A stretch of DNA of 64,000 nucleotides, from positions 1,730,001 through 1,794,000 of the forward strand of contig CP143946.1 of the NCBI GenBank assembly GCA_036419695.1, read 5' to 3'. Below the pieces are notes generated by a model. That model ran no database searches. It saw only the letters and a program-made list of their open reading frames with translations, and was not told the DNA's origin. Below, piece after piece: positions 27,575 to 36,183 of this stretch (positions are counted from its first letter, which is position 1; the number at the start of each line of letters is the position of its first letter). Source of the stretch: [Clostridium] symbiosum. GTDB taxonomy: Bacteria > Bacillota > Clostridia > Lachnospirales > Lachnospiraceae. A program made the translations under genes and the position numbers.

Positions 27575-27637
27575 GAAAGATTTAGAACAACTGTGATGTA
27601 AAAGCAGTTTTGAGGGAAGGAAAGGAAGTAACAGATT

Positions 27638-28033
27638 ATGAGTAAGACAGTAGAATTTTTGCAGGCAAACCCGGTTCAGTATCTGGCAACCGTTGGAAGA
27701 GATGGAAAGGCCAAGTGCCGTCCGTTTATGTTCTGTTTTGAAAAAGAGGGTAAGTTATGGTTCTGTACCAACAATCAGAAGGATGTATACAAAGATATGC
27801 AGGCAAACCCTGAAATTGAAATCAGCGTTTCCGATTCCAGTTTTGCATGGCTCAGGCTGCACGGCCGGGCGGTGTTTGAGAATAATATGGCAATCAAAGA
27901 AGCATGCATGGCAAACCCGATTGTGAAGGGACAGTATGAAACAGCATCAAATCCGATTTTTGAAGTATTTTACCTGGAAGATCCCCATGGTGTCATTGCA
28001 GATTTTTCAGGAAATCCGCCGTATGAATTTTAA
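27638..28033 (+). CDS. pyridoxamine-5'-phosphate-oxidase family protein
   Basis: The protein has 131 residues with the flavin split-barrel pattern (NPVQYLATVGRDGKAKCRPFMFCFEKEGKLWFCTNNQKDVYKDMQANPEIEISV). Such small proteins bind FMN and may act as flavin reductases or detoxifying enzymes. It lies 16 bp before a second split-barrel gene fused to a ferredoxin, and both precede the sirtuin-macrodomain pair. A redox link with the sirtuin is inferred from position. Confidence 0.82.
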   Translation: MSKTVEFLQANPVQYLATVGRDGKAKCRPFMFCFEKEGKLWFCTNNQKDVYKDMQANPEIEISVSDSSFAWLRLHGRAVFENNMAIKEACMANPIVKGQYETASNPIFEVFYLEDPHGVIADFSGNPPYEF

Positions 28034-28049
28034 CAGGGGGTGATTGCCA

Positions 28050-28694
28050 ATGAAAACAGAGGACTATCTCAGAATCCTGAAGGATGAAATCCACTCTGCC
28101 GTATTTGCCACGGCCGACGGGGAGGGACTTCCTGTAACGAGGGTAATTGACATTATGCTTGCGGATCGGGACAGTCTATATTTCATTACGGCTAAGGGGA
28201 AGGAGTTTTACCGTCAGCTGATGGATACGGGATATGTTTCGGTCAGCGGAATGACGGGCGGAGCTGGCTCGATGGAAAAGAAGGCCGTTTCCGTGCGGGG
28301 AAAGGTGAGGAATACCGGCAGCAGACTGCTTTCGCAGGTCTTTGAAGAAAACCCCTACATGGCTGAAATTTATCCGGATGAGGGCAGCAGAACGGCCCTG
28401 GAAGTGTTTCAGCTCTATGAAGGCCGGGGAGAATTCTTCGATTTGTCCACGAAACCGATTACGAGAGACACCTTTTTACTGGGAAAGACGGCCAAGGAGG
28501 AAGTTACGGGAGCCGCGGGAGGTTATTTGATCACGGAACGGTGCCGCGGCTGCCGGCTCTGTTATTCCAAATGTCCTCAGAAATGTATTGATACGGAGGC
28601 GTCCCCCTGCGTGATTTTGCAGGAGCACTGCCTGCACTGTGGAAACTGTTATGAAATCTGCCCCTTTGAGGCGGTTGTAAAAAGGCGGGTGTGA
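28050..28694 (+). CDS. flavin split-barrel protein fused to a 2[4Fe-4S] ferredoxin domain
   Basis: The protein has 214 residues from ATG 28050, which has AGGGGGTG in front. Residues 1-145 are a PNPOx-like split barrel (FATADGEGLPVTRVIDIMLADRDSLYFITAKGKEFYRQL). Residues about 160-214 are a bacterial ferredoxin domain with two CxxCxxCxxxC/P clusters (CRGCRLCYSKCP and CLHCGNCYEICP). The fusion suggests electron transfer from iron-sulfur clusters to bound flavin. The sirtuin gene starts 1 bp after its stop codon, so the two are very likely coupled. The substrate is unknown. Confidence 0.9.
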   Translation: MKTEDYLRILKDEIHSAVFATADGEGLPVTRVIDIMLADRDSLYFITAKGKEFYRQLMDTGYVSVSGMTGGAGSMEKKAVSVRGKVRNTGSRLLSQVFEENPYMAEIYPDEGSRTALEVFQLYEGRGEFFDLSTKPITRDTFLLGKTAKEEVTGAAGGYLITERCRGCRLCYSKCPQKCIDTEASPCVILQEHCLHCGNCYEICPFEAVVKRRV

Positions 28695-28695
28695 G

Positions 28696-29637
28696 ATGAA
28701 AGAGAAGGAACTGTTAAGGTGGATTGATGACGCGGATGCCGTTGTCATTGGCGCTGGCTCCGGGCTGTCCACGGCAGCGGGGCTGTCCTATTCGGGTGAG
28801 AGGTTCAGAAACTATTTCAGCGACTTTATTGAGCGGTATCAGATGAAAGATATGTACTCCGCCGGGTTCTATCCCTTTGCCACCCAGGAAGAAAAATGGG
28901 CCTATTGGAGCAGGCATATATTCTGCAACCGGTACGATCAGCCGGCGGGCGGGGCATACCTGGATTTGCTTGCGTTGGTGAAGAAGAAAAATTATTTTGT
29001 GCTGACCACCAACGTGGATCACCAGTTCTGGCTGGCCGGGTTTAAAGCGGACCGTATTTTTGCCACTCAGGGTGATTACGGCAAGTTTCAGTGCCGGAAG
29101 GCCTGCCACAATAAGCTGTATGACAATGAGGCCCAGGTCCGGGCCATGGTCAGGGAACAGAAGAACTGCCGCATTCCCGCGCATCTGGTGCCGAAATGTC
29201 CGGTGTGCGGCGGAGAGATGGAAGTGAACCTGCGCTGTGACGGCTATTTTGTGGAGGATGAGGCGTGGCACCTGGCGGCTGGAAGATATAAACGCTTTCT
29301 GTCGGCGAATCGAAAGGGAAAGCTTCTTTTCCTGGAACTGGGTGTCGGGATGAATACTCCTGTTATCATTAAATATCCGTTTTGGCAGATGACATATCAG
29401 AATCCGAATGCCCGCTATGCCTGTATCAATCTGGATGAGAACCGGGCGCCAGAGGAGATTGAGGGGCGTTCTGTTTGTATACGGGGAGATATCGCTGCGG
29501 TTCTGGCAGATATGAGAAAACAGGATGCGCTGAGGGCAGAGAATGGGAATGGAGGCGGACGGGATGCGGCACGAAGAACAAAGAATGTATCTGATCAGGG
29601 AACTGCTGGCGGAGGAAATGCGGTATCGGCAAATTAA
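28696..29637 (+). CDS. macrodomain-linked sirtuin (SirTM class, ADP-ribosyltransferase type)
   Basis: The protein has 313 residues of the Sir2 fold. The Rossmann motif is GAGSGLSTAAGL (19-30). The deacetylase hallmark TQNID becomes TTNVDHQF (104-111), and the catalytic ELHG becomes ATQGDYG (123-129), a change characteristic of class M sirtuins. Structural zinc cysteines are C133/C137 and C168/C171. Known SirTMs transfer ADP-ribose to a lipoylated GcvH-like protein and sit beside a macrodomain hydrolase, as here. No GcvH-L or lipoate ligase gene is in view. Overlap with the macrodomain gene means the last 25-30 residues are its 5' sequence read in another frame. Confidence 0.9.
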   Translation: MKEKELLRWIDDADAVVIGAGSGLSTAAGLSYSGERFRNYFSDFIERYQMKDMYSAGFYPFATQEEKWAYWSRHIFCNRYDQPAGGAYLDLLALVKKKNYFVLTTNVDHQFWLAGFKADRIFATQGDYGKFQCRKACHNKLYDNEAQVRAMVREQKNCRIPAHLVPKCPVCGGEMEVNLRCDGYFVEDEAWHLAAGRYKRFLSANRKGKLLFLELGVGMNTPVIIKYPFWQMTYQNPNARYACINLDENRAPEEIEGRSVCIRGDIAAVLADMRKQDALRAENGNGGGRDAARRTKNVSDQGTAGGGNAVSAN

Positions 29638-30346
29638 AATACCGGAGGATGTACAGGGGCAGAAAGATCTTCTGCGCAGTCTGATGAATGTCCGTCCGCC
29701 AAGGGCGGTCAGCCGGGAGTTTTTGGAAGTTCAAGATGAATATCTGTCTGCGGAACGGGATATGGAGGAACTGACCGATGCAAACCTGCTTCCGGCCGTT
29801 CACGCAGATCCGAGAATTATCCTATGGCAGGGCGACATAACGACATTGAAAGCGGATGCCATCGTAAACGCCGCCAACAGCGCCCTGCTGGGGTGTTTCC
29901 ATCCGCTTCACTCCTGCATTGACAATATTATCCATTCCAAAAGCGGAATTCAGCTGCGGCTGTTTTGCAGCGATATTATGAAAAGGCAGGGACATGAGGA
30001 GATAACCGGGGGAGCTAAAATTACCCCGGGTTTTAATCTGCCTGCAAGATATATTCTTCATACCGTCGGCCCTGTGATTTATGGCCGGGTGACGGAAGAA
30101 GACTGCAGGCAATTGGCCTCCTGTTATCGCTCCTGCCTTGATCTGGCTGTGGAAAACGGCTGCAAATGTATTGCATTCTGCTGTATTTCCACCGGGGAAT
30201 TCCGTTTTCCAAACAGGCGGGCGGCCGAAATTGCCGTCGGCACGGTGAAGGATTTCCTGAGCGCCGATAAGAAACTGGAGAGAGTGATATTTAATGTGTT
30301 TAAAGAGAAGGATTTGGAGATATACAGAGAACTTCTTTCGGAATAA
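29564..30346 (+). CDS. zinc-dependent macrodomain ADP-ribosyl hydrolase (Zn-Macro, SirTM partner)
   Basis: The protein has 260 residues from ATG 29564, which has GGAGG well spaced; an in-frame ATG at 29543 is also possible. The first 80 residues are the helical extension of SirTM-linked macrodomains (IPEDVQGQKDLLRSLMNVRPP). The macrodomain follows, with GDITTLKADAIVNAANSALLG (90-110) and a zinc site CFHPLHSC (C111 to C118). These enzymes remove ADP-ribose placed by the neighbouring SirTM. The start lies inside the sirtuin gene by at least 74 bp, an unusually long overlap. Convergent with the double-GntR gene. Confidence 0.9.
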   Translation: MRHEEQRMYLIRELLAEEMRYRQIKIPEDVQGQKDLLRSLMNVRPPRAVSREFLEVQDEYLSAERDMEELTDANLLPAVHADPRIILWQGDITTLKADAIVNAANSALLGCFHPLHSCIDNIIHSKSGIQLRLFCSDIMKRQGHEEITGGAKITPGFNLPARYILHTVGPVIYGRVTEEDCRQLASCYRSCLDLAVENGCKCIAFCCISTGEFRFPNRRAAEIAVGTVKDFLSADKKLERVIFNVFKEKDLEIYRELLSE

Positions 30347-30425
30347 TGCACGTCCGGCAGCAGGCCTTACCTGGGAAATACAGGATAATGTGATTTCATG
30401 AAATAGGGAGATGCAAAGGGAGCAC

Positions 30426-30459
30426 AGCCATGTTAATAACTGTTGTTATTAACATGGCT
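30426..30459. terminator. bidirectional hairpin between convergent genes
   Basis: Perfect 15-bp arms AGCCATGTTAATAAC and GTTATTAACATGGCT flank a 4-nt loop between the macrodomain and double-GntR genes. There is no T-run on either side, so it is an atypical terminator. It resembles the hairpin at 9816-9850 in design. Confidence 0.6.
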
Positions 30460-30464
30460 GAAAT

Positions 30465-31940
30465 TTAGTTACGGCCATCGAAACTGCCGGTATCACCTGC
30501 ACTCTTCATCAGACACTGTTTCAATACATGAAGGTCTTCACACACTGCTTCTGCCAGGACAGAAAAAGCGTGACAGAATAAACCTGTATCGTCCTGTTCC
30601 AGAGCAAGCATTATTTCTCCGATAAAAGCTGTATCCCTGCGGCTTTCTGTCCCCGTAAGGCTTAATAGAAGCGGGTAGACAAAAAGTAAAAATTCGGATA
30701 ATTTCTTATATATTTCAAACAGTATCGGATACGGATAAATGCCGGCTATGTATTCTGTAACCCGGATAAATGATTCTAAAGGATGGTTTCCCCGACTCTT
30801 TTCCAGAATCCCTTTTAATTTATTCTTTTGAAGCGGTGTAAGAGAGGGCAGTATCCGGGATAAAACAGGTTTAGACGTTATGGAGAAAAATTCAACGCTT
30901 TCTATCGCTCTCACGATATTCTTTTCAATAGCGGGCCGCTTAAGCTTTTTCCAGTTGGGGGAGGTGAAATGAATCTGGCTGCCTACACCGTTAATGGAAT
31001 TGAGGACGCCCATATCACGCAGTAACCCCACGGTCCGCCGGATCGTACTGACGGAAACGGAAAATTCCTCCGCCATCTTTTCATAAGATGGCAGCATGTC
31101 CGTCTTACTGTATCTACCGTCTATAATGTTTTGGATGATACATGAAGCGAGGGAATGACAATACTGCGGCCTGTCGCGGTTCGTCTGCCAATGGAAGGAA
31201 ATCTGAGGTATCGCCGGCTGGTTTATGGCGGCTTTGCCGATAAAGCCAAGAATCGCTTTCCGGGTTAGATCCTGCAAATAAGAAAACGCACGGAAAAGGC
31301 CGTCTCTGTCTGAGGTTTCACAACTGGACAGCAGTGAGCGGTAGTCCTGCTGAAATTCTTCCACTCTTCTATCAAACGACGGGATATATGGAAACTGGAA
31401 GAAAGCGACAATGTCAAAAAAGAGATCTTTTGCCAGCCGGTTATTCAGTTTCTGTATCATGGTATTGCAGCAAATCATTGAGATTGCGGCAAGATTGGAG
31501 GCACCCTGTCCGGTTGCAATGGAAAGGCGCAAAAGTTCATCATCGCTCAACCGTTTGCACCCCTCGTAAAAAAGCGGCATTAGAATCAGATCGGTTACGT
31601 GGTATATATTTTCTATGTCCTCTTTGCGCGCAAGATAATAATTCTCGGCAGAACGGTATTTTTCTTCGGGGGAGGCGACATAGGTAACAGTGGTGCGCCG
31701 TCCGGCGGAAACACTGATAAGGCCGTCTTTCTGCAGTTTCATTAAGGCGCTGCGCACCGTCTCGGGCGCTACATGGAAGATGTCGCATATCTGCTCAATG
31801 GTAGGCAGATAACTTCCATGTGCAAGATGTCCAAATAAAATATGGCAAGTGTAGTATTTATAGATAGAATTATATCTCTCTCGTTCCAAAGCTTCCCACC
31901 TTTTTAGTATGCTGTTCTTCATGATTTGAACATTATACAT
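30465..31940 (-). CDS. double GntR-type regulator
   Basis: The protein has 491 residues and two GntR winged-helix domains in one chain: residues about 24-88 (LPTIEQICDIFHVAPETVRSALMKLQKDGLI) and about 258-326 (LPSYEKMAEEFSVSVSTIRRTVGLLRDMGVL). Each is followed by an all-helical region of about 160-170 residues without a named fold. It therefore looks like an internal duplication of a one-domain GntR protein. The start is uncertain: ATG 31940 or ATG 31922, neither with a clear ribosome site. It is divergent from the DUF692 gene and probably regulates it across the shared 196-bp region. Confidence 0.82.
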   Translation of the reverse strand: MYNVQIMKNSILKRWEALERERYNSIYKYYTCHILFGHLAHGSYLPTIEQICDIFHVAPETVRSALMKLQKDGLISVSAGRRTTVTYVASPEEKYRSAENYYLARKEDIENIYHVTDLILMPLFYEGCKRLSDDELLRLSIATGQGASNLAAISMICCNTMIQKLNNRLAKDLFFDIVAFFQFPYIPSFDRRVEEFQQDYRSLLSSCETSDRDGLFRAFSYLQDLTRKAILGFIGKAAINQPAIPQISFHWQTNRDRPQYCHSLASCIIQNIIDGRYSKTDMLPSYEKMAEEFSVSVSTIRRTVGLLRDMGVLNSINGVGSQIHFTSPNWKKLKRPAIEKNIVRAIESVEFFSITSKPVLSRILPSLTPLQKNKLKGILEKSRGNHPLESFIRVTEYIAGIYPYPILFEIYKKLSEFLLFVYPLLLSLTGTESRRDTAFIGEIMLALEQDDTGLFCHAFSVLAEAVCEDLHVLKQCLMKSAGDTGSFDGRN

Positions 31941-31980
31941 CTTTTTTCGACGAAAAAACAGATAAAACCTTCATATTTTA

Positions 31981-32009
31981 TTGCATTTTGCGGAATAATT
32001 CGGTACAAT
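31981..32009 (+). promoter_or_regulatory. promoter of the DUF692 gene
   Basis: TTGCAT (31981-31986) and TACAAT (32004-32009) are 17 bp apart. It lies between the divergent regulator and the DUF692 gene. Confidence 0.7.
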
Positions 32010-32136
32010 ACAAATATCTGTACCTGAACAAGGATAGGAAGCGCAAATATACTTTATGGCGATGTATTTCAGAATAAAGTTCGGAGCCGATAAATACAGG
32101 CAGGAAATATGGCTTAATATCGGGAGGAAAGAAAAT

Positions 32137-33027
32137 ATGAAAATTGCCTGTAACTATTATAAAGAAACGATAGAACTTTTGCGTGAAGGCAGAATTACCC
32201 TTGACTATGTCAAAGTACCGGCCCTGGGATTCCAGTATGACTGTTATAAGGCCCCGGGAGCCGACAAGGCTGCTGGGCTGGCAGAACTTAAAAAGGAGAT
32301 ACAAAGGATACAGGAAGTGGTTCCGGTTCTCCTGCATGGGTTTGGCCCGCAGGATTATAACATGGCGTCCGACCGGTTCAGGCCTGAGTTTGATAAAGAA
32401 CTGGCGGCACAGATTATAGGAATTACAAAAACTCCGGAATTGTCGGGCCATCTGGCTTTGGGAAACAGGATGAAACAGGAGTTATATACGAGAGAAAGAA
32501 TAAAAGAACTTGCGGTGGAGAATATTCGTTTTATCCGGGAGCTGTTTCCGGAGATTTCTCATCTGGCCATAGAAAATATGGATGGCAATCCTTTTATCTT
32601 CGGTAAGAAAGCGGGCTGCTGCATTGAGCCTGCTTTTATTCGGGAAGTGACGGAAGAGTCGGGAGCGGAATTCCTTCTGGATGTCAGCCATGCCTATGGC
32701 TCCGCGCTGTATTTGGGAATTGATTTCAAAGAATATCTGGATCGGCTCCCAATGGATCAGCTGTATGAAATCCATATCAACGGATGGATTAACGGCCGGA
32801 ATGATTTGATGTCACATGTTGCTATGAGTGAAGATACGTATACGATATTGGAAATGATATTGGACAAGTATAAAACTCCTGAGATTCTGACAATTGAGTA
32901 CGGAAGGATGGATGACAGGATGGCGGCGGGAATTCCCCTGATGGGGCCGGATGGAGGAAACGAAAGGGCGAAGGGGGAAATTGAAGAACAGGTAAGGCGT
33001 GTTTTCCAAATTATGGAAGGTTATTAG
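32137..33027 (+). CDS. DUF692 family (multinuclear non-heme iron oxidase-like, MNIO) protein
   Basis: The protein has 296 residues from ATG 32137, which follows GGGAGG; the longer frame from 32056 lacks support. It shows the TIM-barrel pattern of DUF692/UPF0276: LLHGFGPQDY, AIENMDGNPF, ILLDVSHAYGSALYLGIDFKEYLDRLP-like FLLDVSHAYGSALYLGID and YEIHINGW, whose H, D, E and N side chains correspond to the iron ligands of MbnB/MNIO enzymes. Those enzymes modify cysteine or aspartate in peptide substrates together with a partner protein. No partner gene and no Cys-rich precursor peptide is seen nearby, so this is an orphan or a different-substrate member. An alternative is the wider xylose-isomerase-like TIM-barrel group. 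Confidence 0.7.
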   Translation: MKIACNYYKETIELLREGRITLDYVKVPALGFQYDCYKAPGADKAAGLAELKKEIQRIQEVVPVLLHGFGPQDYNMASDRFRPEFDKELAAQIIGITKTPELSGHLALGNRMKQELYTRERIKELAVENIRFIRELFPEISHLAIENMDGNPFIFGKKAGCCIEPAFIREVTEESGAEFLLDVSHAYGSALYLGIDFKEYLDRLPMDQLYEIHINGWINGRNDLMSHVAMSEDTYTILEMILDKYKTPEILTIEYGRMDDRMAAGIPLMGPDGGNERAKGEIEEQVRRVFQIMEGY

Positions 33028-33102
33028 CAGCGGAAAAATACCAATTTATACATAATTTTTTAAAAGTCTGAATTTATGGTAAAATGAGGGATTCGTGTGA
33101 AC

Positions 33103-33131
33103 TTTACAACTGTTTTTTTCTTTGCTATAGT
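33103..33131 (+). promoter_or_regulatory. promoter of the exopolysaccharide operon
   Basis: TTTACA (33103-33108) and TATAGT (33126-33131) are 17 bp apart, followed by a short leader with GGAAGGAAGG. I see no c-di-GMP riboswitch in the leader. Confidence 0.75.
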
Positions 33132-33175
33132 GGTGAAGCTTAAGTAAAAATATAAGGGAAGGAAGGTGCAGGGAC

Positions 33176-33883
33176 ATGGCTGAATTCTTAGATGTTCTGC
33201 GAACGGAGAAAAAGTATCCGGTCTCTTCTGTCACGGCAGGAAAGATAGCCGCCAGGCTGTCTTATGTCATGCCTCTTGATCAGAACTGCAGGAATGCACA
33301 GCCGTATATTGTCAATTCACTCTATTTTGATTCGCTGTATAACAGGGATTACAGAGAGAAAGAAAACGGAGTGGAATTCAGAAAGAAAATCCGCCTCCGC
33401 GTTTATGGGGAAGGCGATATTGTAAAGCTGGAATGGAAACGGAAACAGGGTGCGAAACAGAGAAAACAGAGTCTGCTTCTTACAAAAGCTGACGCGGAAT
33501 GCATGATCAGCGGAGATTACCGCTGCCTGATGAAGTATGAGGGAGAACTTCCGAAAATATTCTATACGATGATGACGGAAGAAGTTTACAGGCCCAAATG
33601 CCTGATACGGTACCGGCGCCTTGCATTTACAATTCCTACCAATGATATCAGGCTGACGCTTGACAGCCAAATTTCATCGCAGGAAGGCCGGTATGACCTG
33701 TTCAGGAAAGACATACCGTTTTATCCGGTCACCTACCCGGGGAAAACGACACTGGAAGTAAAATATAATCACTTCCTGTTAGATTATATCAGAACTGCGC
33801 TCTCTCCGTTTGAACTTACGGAGTCAGCCAGCAGCAAATATACGGCATCACGTTATTTTGGATTAGGAGGAACTATCTCATGA
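33176..33883 (+). CDS. VTC-domain (polyphosphate polymerase-like) protein
   Basis: The protein has 235 residues of the VTC tunnel-fold family: EKKYPVS at the start, VNSLYFDSLYNRDYREKENG, IRLRVYGEGDIVKLEWKRK and TTLEVKYNHFLLDY carry the paired basic and acidic residues that line the nucleotide/polyphosphate tunnel. It is usually found with DUF4956 and CotH proteins, as here. It may make or sense polyphosphate, but in this locus it could serve polysaccharide assembly. First gene of the operon; stop overlaps the next start (ATGA). Confidence 0.85.
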   Translation: MAEFLDVLRTEKKYPVSSVTAGKIAARLSYVMPLDQNCRNAQPYIVNSLYFDSLYNRDYREKENGVEFRKKIRLRVYGEGDIVKLEWKRKQGAKQRKQSLLLTKADAECMISGDYRCLMKYEGELPKIFYTMMTEEVYRPKCLIRYRRLAFTIPTNDIRLTLDSQISSQEGRYDLFRKDIPFYPVTYPGKTTLEVKYNHFLLDYIRTALSPFELTESASSKYTASRYFGLGGTIS

Positions 33884-34554
33884 ATGAAGATCTTTTATAT
33901 TACATAACAAACCATGCAGGGAGCCTGTCGGTACAGGAACTGCTGATTAACTTTTTCAGTGCGCTGGTAATCGGATTTATTATCTTTTTGTCATACCGTT
34001 TTTCCCATTCGGGGGCAGTCTACAATGCCCGGTTTAACGTGTCCCTCTGGATGCTGACAATCGTCACGACCATGGTTATGTGTGTAATCGGCAATAATAT
34101 CGCATTGTCGCTTGGTATGGTCGGTGCATTATCGATTGTCAGGTTCCGTACCGCAATCAAAGATACCAGGGATACAGCCTATATCTTCTGGTGCATTGCC
34201 GTGGGAATCTGCTGCGGAATTTCCGATTTTGTGACTGCTTCGATTGGCAGTGTCATCATATTTCTTCTGATGCTGGCAATCGGCGGTGTGCGCAGCAATA
34301 CAAGGTATCTGCTGATTGTGCGCGGCCAGTCGGATATGGCCGGTGAGGTGGAGAACATGATTCAGGAGCCGCTCAAAGGAAAAGCGCGCCTCTGCGTCAA
34401 AAACCAGGGCAGGGAAAGCATGGAATATATCTATGAGCTGTCTGAAAAACAGGTGAAAATCTGGCAGGATGGAAAAGTAAGCCAGAAGCTTCTGGAACAG
34501 AAAGGGGTTATGGAAGTAAACCTCGTAGGCCAGAACGATGAAATTTCTGCATAA
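33880..34554 (+). CDS. DUF4956 membrane protein
   Basis: The protein has 224 residues. Three to four membrane helices occupy about 25-50, 60-80, 95-115 and 120-140, around the family block LSLGMVGALSIVRFRTAIKDTRDTAYIFWCIAVG. A soluble C-terminal part of about 70 residues follows. DUF4956 genes regularly accompany VTC and CotH genes. The function is unknown; its conserved RFRTAIKDxRDT loop suggests binding of a phosphorylated ligand on the inner face. Confidence 0.85.
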   Translation: MNEDLLYYITNHAGSLSVQELLINFFSALVIGFIIFLSYRFSHSGAVYNARFNVSLWMLTIVTTMVMCVIGNNIALSLGMVGALSIVRFRTAIKDTRDTAYIFWCIAVGICCGISDFVTASIGSVIIFLLMLAIGGVRSNTRYLLIVRGQSDMAGEVENMIQEPLKGKARLCVKNQGRESMEYIYELSEKQVKIWQDGKVSQKLLEQKGVMEVNLVGQNDEISA

Positions 34555-34594
34555 ATGACAGAAAAACGGACAAAAAAGAAAGAGTGACTTAAGT

Positions 34595-36180
34595 ATGGGT
34601 GCAAAGTGGAAAGCGGCCTTTGCCATGATATTATTCAGTGCGGCAGTCTGTGCGGGATTTGGGATATGGAAATATCAGGCAATTGACAAAAAGGAAGAGC
34701 GGGTGTGGCATCATGAACTGGCGGCCGCAGCCGATCCGACGCTGGGAACTGACTCGGTTCCCGAAGACTTTATGGTGGATGGGAACTTTACGTCGCATTT
34801 GCCGCTCGTTATAATTGATACGGGTGGGGAAGAGATTGTGAATTATAAGTACTATGACAGTGAATCACAGTCGCTTATCTATAAAGAGGGAGTAGATCCA
34901 TATATTAAAATGCGGATTTCATTCGTGGATAATGAAAATATGGTAAATCGCTTGGGAGATGAACCTACGGGGGTTTCTTACGGAAAAATTAAAATTCGAG
35001 GAAATACTTCTTCCTCAAAAATTTTTCCCAAAAAGCAATACCTTATGAAACTTCTGGATGATGATGAAGAACCGAACATCATGGAAGTATTTGGTATGAC
35101 AGCCTCCGATACCTGGATTCTAAACGGAACTCAGTTAGACAGAACTTATCTGAGAAACTATATTGCAATGAATACGGCCGGCGAACTTTCACCCCATACT
35201 CCAGACATAAGATTTTGTGAGATGGCATTGAAAAGGGGGAAAAGTATGAATATATGGGGCTGTACGGCATGTATGAAAAGATAGAGCAGGGGGAGGGACG
35301 CGTTGAAATCGAGAAGGATACCGGCTATCTCCTGCTTCGGGATCGAATTGATACGGAAGGACTTTCTATGCCAGTCTGGTCCACTAAACACCAAAGGAGC
35401 AATAACTGGGTGAATCTGGAATATCCGTCTCCTGATAAGGTATCGAAAGAATATTGGGATTATATCAGAAATGATGTGAATAAAATTGAGGACAGTCTCT
35501 ACTCTGATGATAAGAAGAAATTTGAAGAATATAAAAGTAAATTGAATGTTGGTTCCTTTGTTGATTATTTTATTATTAATGAATTTTTTGCAAACTATGA
35601 TGCGGGATGGAATTCTACATTTATGTATAAAAACCGGAGCGGAAAATTATTTATCGGGCCATACTGGGATTTTGACGGAGCTTTGGATAATTACACAAAA
35701 GAAATGCTGGAAGTGAGGGAGACGGCACTTCCGAATGCACCATGGTTTGACAGCCTTCTCAGAGATGAGGACTTTGTAAATAAAGTCGTTGAGCGGTATG
35801 GAGAGTTAAGAAAAAATATATTAAGTGAGGGTAAGCTTTATGATAAAATTGATAAAGCGGCAAGCTTTATAGAAAAGCCGGTAAAGAGAGATCTAAGCAG
35901 ATGGTCGGCACTATATAGCAACCCAATGCAATTAAATGAGGAAAAAGGCACTGGTATTATAGTTGACAGAGAAACATCAACATGGGAGAAAGAGATAGAA
36001 CGGCTGAAAGATGTAATGCGTTTGCACGGAGATTTCCTGGATAGTGATATAACACAATTATATCGGTTTGTTCAATTTGGAAGAGACGAAACCCCAAATA
36101 CCATGCTGGGAGTCTATTTTATCATCGCATTTTTTGTATCAATTATTCTGGTTCAAAGAGCCAGGGAAGGAATCAGATAG
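34595..36180 (+). pseudogene. CotH kinase-family protein, frameshifted (about 528 residues if repaired)
   Basis: Two overlapping frames (34595-35284 and 35254-36180) together encode one CotH protein. Frame 1 has a membrane anchor, GKIKIRGNTSSSKIFPKKQY, LNGTQLDRTYLRNYIAMN and PDIRFCEMALKRG. Frame 2 resumes with EKYEYMGLYGMYEKIE and continues through YWDFDGALDN to a C-terminal membrane helix. The break lies in the run AAAAGGGGGAAAA at about 35230-35242; adding one base there restores the family pattern. It could be a sequencing error, a true mutation or phase variation at the homopolymer. CotH-like proteins are atypical kinases of surface or coat assembly. Confidence 0.85.
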
Positions 36181-36183
36181 AAG

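Noticed and set aside
27387..27596. A 69-codon frame after the pseudo-ATPase gene
   Set aside because: It overlaps the terminator and the small hairpin repeat and has no family resemblance.
32056..32136. N-terminal extension of the DUF692 gene as a precursor-peptide-like segment
   Set aside because: It lacks Cys or other modifiable core residues and the ribosome site supports the internal ATG at 32137.
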